Positions 1 through 5,204 of a stretch of 7,893 bases of DNA are shown here, one piece after another. Source of the stretch: Gammaproteobacteria bacterium (lineage in GTDB: Bacteria; Pseudomonadota; Gammaproteobacteria; DRJJ01); contig DRJJ01000281.1 in NCBI GenBank assembly GCA_011052255.1, positions 1 to 7,893 on the forward strand, in the 5' to 3' direction. Position 1 is the stretch's first letter. Each line of letters begins with the position of its first letter. Below the pieces are notes generated by a model. The model was not told where the DNA came from and ran no database searches. It saw nothing but the letters and a program-made list of their open reading frames with translations. The translations under genes were made by a program, and so were the position numbers.

Positions 1-494
1 AAACACCGGTTGCAGAGCTGGTTGAAGATATCTACAAGCCGGTTCGTAACTTCCTGGAACATAAAGACTACACCACTGCGATTGATGTTAACCCTAACTA
101 CATCACTCCCAGAATGCTGCAGTTCCGTTTGCAGAAGTGCATGGACGAATACGTTGCGGGTGTATCCACAATGTATCAGACCAATGCCGCAATGATGGGT
201 GTTGCAGAACGTAAACTGGGCATGCTGAAAGAAGACGCGGAGAAAATGCGCGCCAAGGATCTGCATGAACTGTTACGTGCCTGGGAAAACTATCACCGCA
301 TCATGGCTGCAGAAGCACACATGAAGCACATTCAGTTCCGCGAAGAAACCCGCTACCCGGGTTACTACTATCGTGCAGATTTCCTTGATCTGGATGATGA
401 GAACTGGAAATGCTTTGTAAACTCTACCTATGATCGCAAGACCAAGGAATGGAGTCTGAAGAAAGTACCTTACGTACAGCTGATCAAGGACTAA
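1..494 (+). CDS. aprA: Adenylylsulfate (APS) reductase alpha subunit, C-terminal part (5' truncated by window edge)
   Basis: The frame is open from base 3 to the TAA stop at 492-494, giving the last 163 residues; the first two bases belong to a split codon. AprA is the FAD-containing catalytic subunit of cytoplasmic dissimilatory APS reductase (AprBA). It interconverts APS with sulfite and AMP, and in sulfur oxidisers it runs from sulfite to APS. Recognition rests on the conserved AprA tail: a helical stretch rich in Met and Lys, then HMKHIQFREETRYPGYYYRA, then a DLDDENWKCFVN segment and a KVPYVQLIKD end. The family is usually about 630-660 residues, so roughly three quarters of the gene, including all FAD-binding and active-site residues, lies upstream of the window. 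In many sulfur oxidisers aprB precedes aprA, which cannot be checked here. A strong terminator 40 bases downstream shows that aprA ends its transcription unit. The internal ATG at 114 is not a real start. Confidence 0.93.
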   Translation, partial: TPVAELVEDIYKPVRNFLEHKDYTTAIDVNPNYITPRMLQFRLQKCMDEYVAGVSTMYQTNAAMMGVAERKLGMLKEDAEKMRAKDLHELLRAWENYHRIMAAEAHMKHIQFREETRYPGYYYRADFLDLDDENWKCFVNSTYDRKTKEWSLKKVPYVQLIKD

Positions 495-533
495 GTTCCT
501 GTAAGCTGTATCGCGTAAGTTACATGACGCAGA

Positions 534-570
534 AAAGGCCGGACATCGAAAGATGTCCGGCTTTTCTTTT
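534..570 (+). terminator. Intrinsic terminator of the aprA transcription unit
   Basis: A perfect 10-bp stem pairs 538-547 (gccggacatc) with 552-561 (gatgtccggc), closed by a GAAA tetraloop at 548-551. A G-T wobble and A-T pairs (534-537 with 562-565) extend the stem, and a T-rich run ends at 570. This is a classic Rho-independent terminator reading on the plus strand. It starts 40 bases after the aprA stop, so the YkgJ-type gene downstream probably needs its own promoter. The A-rich left flank means it could also work weakly on the minus strand, but no minus-strand gene ends here. Confidence 0.93.
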
Positions 571-687
571 GTGTATTGATAGGCCGGTTATTATATAAGT
601 CGTTGTTATTTAAAATTAAATAATCATTCGCAGCATATCTAATCCTGTAGTCCTGGCACGATCAAATTCCTATATCCGACTGTTTTC

Positions 688-696
688 TGCTATCAT
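688..696 (+). promoter_or_regulatory. Candidate extended -10 promoter for the YkgJ-type gene
   Basis: TGCTATCAT fits the extended -10 consensus TGnTATAAT with one mismatch. The matching -35 region (near 667-672, TTCCTA) is poor, as is common for extended -10 promoters. Transcription would start near 703 and leave a leader of about 43 bases. The gene lies after a strong terminator, so a promoter in 571-745 is expected; this is the best candidate seen by eye. The AT-rich stretch at 590-628 upstream could act as an UP-like element. Confidence 0.42.
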
Positions 697-745
697 TACC
701 GGCTCGAATAGTGAAAAGTTCCGGAAACCCCGGCAGGAAAACAGC

Positions 746-1690
746 ATGGCTGAAGATAAACTGGATTCACAAGGGCTCGCCAACGAGTCAGTGTTTGAAA
801 AATTTGATGTGCCTTTCTCAAGTCCGGTGCAACCGGAACAACTTGATCTGGACGATACCATTCAGTTCAGTTGCTTCAAGGGCATCGAATGTTTTAACGC
901 CTGTTGTAAAAATATCGACATCACTTTAACGCCGTATGATGTGATACGCATGTCACGCCGATTGGGTTTAACCACAACACAGTTTCTCACCTTGTTTACC
1001 ACCCAATATGATCTGGATGCCCACGGCATGCCGGGTATTAAACTGAAACCGGTTGAAGATGGAACCGCCTGCCAGCTGATGACCGAGGAAGGTTGCGGCA
1101 TCTATACAGATCGCCCAACCGCCTGCCGTTATTATGCAATGGGTATGATGGGCATGCGCAGGAACGATGAATTTGCAATCAAGGACGTGTTCTTCATGGT
1201 GAAAGAGCCTCATTGCAAGGGCCATGAGCAAGATAGAAAACTGACCGTCAGAGAGTATCGCGAAGAGCAGGGTGTTGAGGAATTTGATGAACTGAATCGC
1301 GACTGGATCGATATGATCGTCAAGAAGCGGTCTGCAGGTCCAACCGTAGGCTCACCCTCGGAAAGAAGCTTTCAGCTGTTTTATCTGGCCAGCTATGATC
1401 TCGATGGTTTCCGCAAATTCACCCAGAGCGAAGGTTTTGCAAAGATGTTTGATATGGATGCAGAGTTGCGTGAGCAGCTTGATACCGATGACAAGGCGCT
1501 GATCAGATTTGCATCACGTTTTCTGAAGCAGGTATTGTTTGGCGAACAGAGCATAGACAAGAAAGAGGGCGCTTCAGAGCAGCGCTATGAAGCGCGTAAG
1601 CCGGTTATACAGAAAAAACACGAAGACAACATCGAAAAATACAGCATGCGTGATCCTGCCAATGCGGGAAAGGACAGTGATAAGTCCTGA
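746..1690 (+). CDS. YkgJ-family cysteine-cluster (CxxxCC) protein
   Basis: This 314-residue protein has the signature of the YkgJ/CxxxCC family (Pfam zinc- or iron-chelating domain PF03692), a soluble metal-binding module of uncertain function that older annotations often call an Fe-S oxidoreductase. Visible cysteines are C43, C49, C53, C54, C109, C117, C127 and C157. They give a CX5CX3CC block followed by CX7CX9C, the latter inside the typical GCGIYTDRPTACRYY-like segment. Residues 1-40 are acidic and 160-275 look helical. About 276-314 are highly charged, with many Lys, Glu, Asp and Ser, and are probably disordered. There is no signal peptide or membrane segment, so it is predicted to be cytoplasmic. 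The ATG at 746 is preceded by AGGAA at 735-739 at good spacing. It is a single-gene unit between a terminator and an inverted repeat. The family call is strong; substrate, metal and link to APS reductase are unknown. Confidence 0.85.
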   Translation: MAEDKLDSQGLANESVFEKFDVPFSSPVQPEQLDLDDTIQFSCFKGIECFNACCKNIDITLTPYDVIRMSRRLGLTTTQFLTLFTTQYDLDAHGMPGIKLKPVEDGTACQLMTEEGCGIYTDRPTACRYYAMGMMGMRRNDEFAIKDVFFMVKEPHCKGHEQDRKLTVREYREEQGVEEFDELNRDWIDMIVKKRSAGPTVGSPSERSFQLFYLASYDLDGFRKFTQSEGFAKMFDMDAELREQLDTDDKALIRFASRFLKQVLFGEQSIDKKEGASEQRYEARKPVIQKKHEDNIEKYSMRDPANAGKDSDKS

Positions 1691-1722
1691 GCGGCTCGGT
1701 TTGTCCTGAAATGTGAAGTATG

Positions 1723-1751
1723 TGCCGGTTTTTCGCTCGGGAAAACCGGCA
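1723..1751 (+). terminator. Strong inverted repeat after the YkgJ-type gene (possible mRNA 3' end or terminator, no T-tract)
   Basis: TGCCGGTTTT (1723-1732) is perfectly complementary to AAAACCGGCA (1742-1751), with a loop of about 9 bases that can tighten by a T-G wobble and a C-G pair. It begins 32 bases after the stop at 1690. No T-run follows on either strand, so it is not a standard intrinsic terminator. It may stabilise the mRNA 3' end, pause polymerase or act with Rho. A short competing hairpin (1747-1751 with 1755-1759) uses part of its right arm. Confidence 0.5.
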
Positions 1752-1807
1752 TAATGCCGATATAACATAATAAGAATATCATCACGGCACAGGGTTTTTA
1801 TTCCCTT

Positions 1808-1836
1808 TTGAATATCTGATTTGGCTGGGTAACAAT
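1808..1836 (+). promoter_or_regulatory. Weak sigma-70-like promoter candidate for the flavoprotein/ankyrin operon
   Basis: TTGAAT at 1808-1813 and AACAAT at 1831-1836 each match the consensus hexamers at four of six positions and are separated by 17 bases. Transcription would start near 1843, leaving a leader of about 57 bases that contains the palindrome GGCATGCC at 1861-1868. Other AT-rich hexamers in the gap, such as TATCAT at 1777-1782, lack a reasonable -35 partner. The choice is tentative. Confidence 0.27.
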
Positions 1837-1899
1837 GTCAGCTGTCGCCTGTATTTTTGCGGCATGCCAGGCCGTGCGCATTACTTTAGGTAACGAAGT

Positions 1900-3204
1900 A
1901 TGGACTCTTTAACAATACTGACATGGGTGTTCCCGTTTGCATTTGTTGGCGGCTATGTTTTCTGGTATTACCGCCGTGTGAGGAAAAACGTCGAATTACT
2001 GGAAGAGAATACTAAAGCAGGCTTGATGGAGCCCTCATCCTTGCACCCGCTTATCGATCCGCTACTGTGTATTGGTTGTGGTTCCTGTGTGAGTGCCTGT
2101 CCGGAAGCAAAGAAAAAAGTACTGGGCCTGGTCAAATACAAGTCAGTGCTGATAAATCCTACCCACTGTATCGGTCATGGGGCCTGTAAAACGGCCTGTC
2201 CTGAAAATGCGATCACTCTGGTATTTGGTACAGAAAAGCGCGGTATGGATATCCCCGAGATAAGTGAGAATTTTGAAACCAACGTGCCAGGTTTGTTCAT
2301 AGCTGGCGAGCTGGGCGGAATGGGGCTAATCCGTAATGCAGTGACACAGGGCAAGCAGGCCATTGATGCGATACAGAAGCTGTATGGTGGACAGACACCT
2401 GCGGGTGGCATAGACGTGTTGATTGTCGGAACCGGACCGTCCGGTTTTGCAGCCACGCTCGCCGCTCAGGAAAAAGGCTTGAAATATACTACCGTCGAAC
2501 AGGACAGTCTGGGCGGGACTGTATTTGCATATCCGCGTGGAAAGCTGGTGATGACAGCTCCGGTTGTTATGCCTATTGTTGGGCCAATTAATATGTGTGA
2601 AACCAGTAAGGAAAAATTGCTGGAGGTATGGCAGGGAATAGAGAAAAAAACCGGGGTGAAGATAAACTATCTGGAACGTATGGAGGATATTGTACAGGAG
2701 AAAGATGGCTTTGTTGTTCAGACCAATAAAGGTGAATATCGTACACGTGCTGTATTGTTAAGCATAGGCAGAAGAGGTACGCCGCGTAAGCTGAATGTAG
2801 AAGGTGATGACCAGCCCAAAGTGGTTTACCGTCTGATTGATCCTGAGCAATACCGTGACCAGAAAGTGCTGGTTGTGGGTGGTGGCGACAGTGCACTGGA
2901 GGCGGCCACGTCTCTGGTCGGTGTAGCCAGTGATGTGACTATTTCATACCGCAGCAAGGCGTTTAGTCGAGCAAAGGAAAAAAACCGCAATCATGTGGAT
3001 GAGCTGGAATCATCTGGAGATTTGCGCGTGTTGATGGAGTCAAACGTCAGTAAGATTGGCGCTGATGATGTTGATATAAAACAGGGTGAAGAGATTGTTA
3101 ATCTTGCGAATGATATTGTTATCGTCAATGCAGGAGGAATTCTGCCTACACCGTTCCTGAAAAAAATCGGGATTAATGTCGAAACCAAACACGGAACTAT
3201 GTAG
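1900..3204 (+). CDS. Membrane-anchored 4Fe-4S ferredoxin / FAD-NAD(P) oxidoreductase fusion, thioredoxin-reductase-like and apparently permuted
   Basis: A 434-residue electron-transfer protein. Residues 4-24 form one membrane segment followed by RRVRK, so the positive-inside rule puts the rest in the cytoplasm. A ferredoxin domain follows: C57xxC60xxC63xxxC67 is a complete [4Fe-4S] motif, and C90xxH93xxC96xxxC100 is a second with His for the second Cys. Residues 125-160 (NVPGLFIAGELGG and on) resemble the FAD-binding tail of thioredoxin reductases but precede the FAD motif G177xG179xxG182. E200 suits the FAD ribose. The NAD(P) motif is GGGDSA at 327-332, with R351 and R357 possibly favouring NADP. 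C233 is the only Cys outside the clusters, so there is no CxxC pair and it should not be a disulfide reductase. AGGT lies about 9 bases before the ATG. The stop overlaps the next gene's start. Likely role: shuttling electrons between NAD(P)H and a ferredoxin-like or membrane partner; the partner is unknown. Confidence 0.82.
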   Translation: MDSLTILTWVFPFAFVGGYVFWYYRRVRKNVELLEENTKAGLMEPSSLHPLIDPLLCIGCGSCVSACPEAKKKVLGLVKYKSVLINPTHCIGHGACKTACPENAITLVFGTEKRGMDIPEISENFETNVPGLFIAGELGGMGLIRNAVTQGKQAIDAIQKLYGGQTPAGGIDVLIVGTGPSGFAATLAAQEKGLKYTTVEQDSLGGTVFAYPRGKLVMTAPVVMPIVGPINMCETSKEKLLEVWQGIEKKTGVKINYLERMEDIVQEKDGFVVQTNKGEYRTRAVLLSIGRRGTPRKLNVEGDDQPKVVYRLIDPEQYRDQKVLVVGGGDSALEAATSLVGVASDVTISYRSKAFSRAKEKNRNHVDELESSGDLRVLMESNVSKIGADDVDIKQGEEIVNLANDIVIVNAGGILPTPFLKKIGINVETKHGTM

Positions 3205-3206
3205 TG
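3192..3206 (+). promoter_or_regulatory. TAGTG stop/start overlap coupling the flavoprotein and Sel1/ankyrin genes
   Basis: The flavoprotein TAG (3202-3204) shares its last base with the GTG start (3204-3206) of the next gene. CGGA at 3192-3195, inside the upstream gene, is the only Shine-Dalgarno-like stretch at usable distance. The non-ATG start, weak ribosome site and one-base overlap together point to translational coupling. The start is supported by the signal peptide it gives; the next in-frame Met is residue 61, inside the first Sel1 repeat. Confidence 0.75.
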
Positions 3207-5165
3207 CAACTTTTTTCCAGATTGCTGGTTTCCATATTGTGCCTATATGCCACTACTGTTTCGGCTGTCACTATCGATGAGGCCGATCGGGCTGTACGGC
3301 TGCGCGATTACCAGCACGCAGCAAACATATATCGGCAACTGGCAAACAGCGGTCATGCCGAGGCAGCTTATCAGCTCGCTGTCATGTATCGAAACGGACA
3401 GGGCGTTACGGCCGATAATAACGAGGCGTTCAGATGGTTTAGAACATCGGCTAAATCCGGTTACGTACGGGCACAATACAACCTGGGTCTGATGTATGAG
3501 AAAGGCTGGGGCACAGACCGTAACCTGGCACTGGCCAGAAAATGGTATAAACACGCCGCAGTAAAAAACTATAAAGCCGCAGAAAAAAGACTGGCTACAT
3601 TGTCCAAAAATACAGGTGGCAGCTCGAAACAGTTACGCCATGCATTACTACAGGCCGTCAGGCAGGGTGATGCTGCTAAAACCCGACTATTACTGGCTCG
3701 TTATAAGCATCCCGGCAGAATAAAGGAAGGTGGCCTGAACCTGATGATGATAGCGGCTACCCATGGCTACATCAGTATCGGTCGTTCCTTGCTGAGTGCG
3801 GGTGTGCCGCTAAACGCACGTGACAAGAGTGGACGTACAGCACTGGTGCATGCGCTACAGGCAGGGCAAGAGCGTATGGCCATGTGGTTGCTAAGAAAGA
3901 AGGGTGTCGAGACTGTAAAAGCAAATAATCAGGGTGTTACGCCACTAATGGAAGCCAGCCAGGTTAAAATGGAGACAGTGGTACACAAGATCATACAAAT
4001 GTCCCCGGCTACAATAAATAATAAGGACAAACAGGGGCAGACAGCTCTTGATAAGGCACAACGGCGTGGACATAAAAAACTGGCTACATACCTGCGTCAG
4101 CATGGCGGCAAGAGTGGTAAGCCCCGTCGAGTGATTGCTGACCATCGTTTGAATGCTGGTGATAACAGCTCAGGGTCGCCGCAGCTGGTTCAGGCCGCAA
4201 CCCAGGGTGAACTGGGGGTCGTACAGGCGTTAATTAAACGTGGTGAAAGTCTGAACGTACAGGATGCTGCTGGCTATACTGCGTTGGCGCGAGCTGCTGA
4301 GCGAGGTTTTACGAAGATTTTAAAAGCTCTGGTCAACGCTGGCGCTGATATGGATGTTATCAATGTGAAGGGTGAAACTGCACTTTTGCTGGCAGCAAAA
4401 AACGGTGTAAACAAGTCGTTGATCATTCTGCTGAAAAAAAAGGCGAGTATCAATCATCAGGATGGTGATGGCCGTAGTGCCTTGATGCTGGCATTGATGC
4501 ATATGCATAAAGAGTCTACTAACAGTTTAATCAGGGCTAAAATTGATTTGCGTCTGCGGGATCGTGATGGGCGTAATGCTTTGCATTATGCCGCTATGCA
4601 ACCTGGGCTCGATATTGTGGCTGCCTTGTTGAGTAAAAAATCATTAATCAAACAACGGGATAAATCTGGCCTGGTACCGATAGTCTATGCCGCGCGTTCG
4701 GGTAACGCGGTCTGGGTGGATGCGATTCTGGACAGGGTTGCGATGGTTAATATTAGAGACAGTAATGGCGATAGCCTGTTGAATGTTGCAGCGATACGAG
4801 GCCAGTCTGATGTAATGGGTGTTTTACTGCAGCATGGCGCCAATGCAAATGAGGCAGGAGCGGATGGCAATACGCCATTGATTCTGGCATCCCGGAGTGG
4901 CGCAGTAAAAGGGGTTGAGTTGCTCCTGTCACATGATGCGCAGATAAATATGAAAAATGATATGGGTGACACGGCCCTGATTGAGGCAGCTCGACAAGGC
5001 AAACCTGATGTCATAGAGGCTTTGATTAAGCATGATGCTGATCCGGCCATACGAAACCGTAATAAAAAAACTGCTATGGATATGGCGCGCATCAACAAAC
5101 AGTTACAAGCTATTGCAATACTGAAAAAAGCAGAAAATGATAGTAAACTGTTTGGTCTGTTCTAG
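3204..5165 (+). CDS. Exported Sel1-repeat and ankyrin-repeat protein
   Basis: This 653-residue protein starts with a signal peptide: a basic residue at R6, a hydrophobic core at 7-19 and likely cleavage after VSA at 21, so it is probably periplasmic. Residues 25-135 hold a TPR-like helix pair and two Sel1-like repeats (AAYQLAVMYRNGQGV and AQYNLGLMYEKGWGT). A first ankyrin block spans about 143-301 with repeats starting near G177, G210, G244 and G278. A polar linker covers 302-324. A second block of ten repeats runs from about 325 to 645, with starts at 357, 390, 423, 456, 489, 522, 555, 588 and 621, exactly 33 residues apart. No catalytic motif is visible, so it is probably a protein-interaction scaffold. 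It is translationally coupled to the preceding flavoprotein gene, which suggests joint function even though the catalytic part of the flavoprotein is predicted on the other side of the membrane. The binding partner is unknown. Confidence 0.85.
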   Translation: MQLFSRLLVSILCLYATTVSAVTIDEADRAVRLRDYQHAANIYRQLANSGHAEAAYQLAVMYRNGQGVTADNNEAFRWFRTSAKSGYVRAQYNLGLMYEKGWGTDRNLALARKWYKHAAVKNYKAAEKRLATLSKNTGGSSKQLRHALLQAVRQGDAAKTRLLLARYKHPGRIKEGGLNLMMIAATHGYISIGRSLLSAGVPLNARDKSGRTALVHALQAGQERMAMWLLRKKGVETVKANNQGVTPLMEASQVKMETVVHKIIQMSPATINNKDKQGQTALDKAQRRGHKKLATYLRQHGGKSGKPRRVIADHRLNAGDNSSGSPQLVQAATQGELGVVQALIKRGESLNVQDAAGYTALARAAERGFTKILKALVNAGADMDVINVKGETALLLAAKNGVNKSLIILLKKKASINHQDGDGRSALMLALMHMHKESTNSLIRAKIDLRLRDRDGRNALHYAAMQPGLDIVAALLSKKSLIKQRDKSGLVPIVYAARSGNAVWVDAILDRVAMVNIRDSNGDSLLNVAAIRGQSDVMGVLLQHGANANEAGADGNTPLILASRSGAVKGVELLLSHDAQINMKNDMGDTALIEAARQGKPDVIEALIKHDADPAIRNRNKKTAMDMARINKQLQAIAILKKAENDSKLFGLF

Positions 5166-5204
5166 TACTCTTTCAAGGTGATATTGCCGGGTACTGTTGG
5201 CCTG

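Noticed and set aside
1861..1868. GGCATGCC palindrome as an operator before the flavoprotein gene
   Set aside because: An 8-base palindrome without a second copy or recognised regulator site is too weak to call.
3150..3260. Possible frameshift or premature stop truncating the flavoprotein at its C-terminus, since the usual FAD tail is absent
   Set aside because: The missing segment is present earlier in the same protein (residues 115-160), and the downstream sequence encodes a clear signal peptide and Sel1 repeats, so the end is natural.
3204..3270. Lipoprotein signal in the Sel1/ankyrin protein around C13
   Set aside because: Residues S10-I11-L12-C13 lack the small residue before Cys required by the lipobox; a normal cleavage after VSA at residue 21 fits better.
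4685..5098. A 137-codon open frame on the minus strand opposite the ankyrin repeats
   Set aside because: It is antisense to exact 33-residue repeats, is compositionally odd with many Ala, Ser and Ile, and has no recognisable domain; it is a shadow of the real gene.
3732..5138. DNA-level tandem repeat or recent duplication in the ankyrin region
   Set aside because: The 99-base periodicity reflects the protein repeat only; the nucleotide sequences of neighbouring repeats differ widely, so there is no recent duplication.
5166..5204. Bidirectional terminator between the convergent genes
   Set aside because: Only a weak GCC/GGC pairing is seen in the 39-base gap and there is no T-run in either direction. 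Any termination signal is not recognisable by eye.
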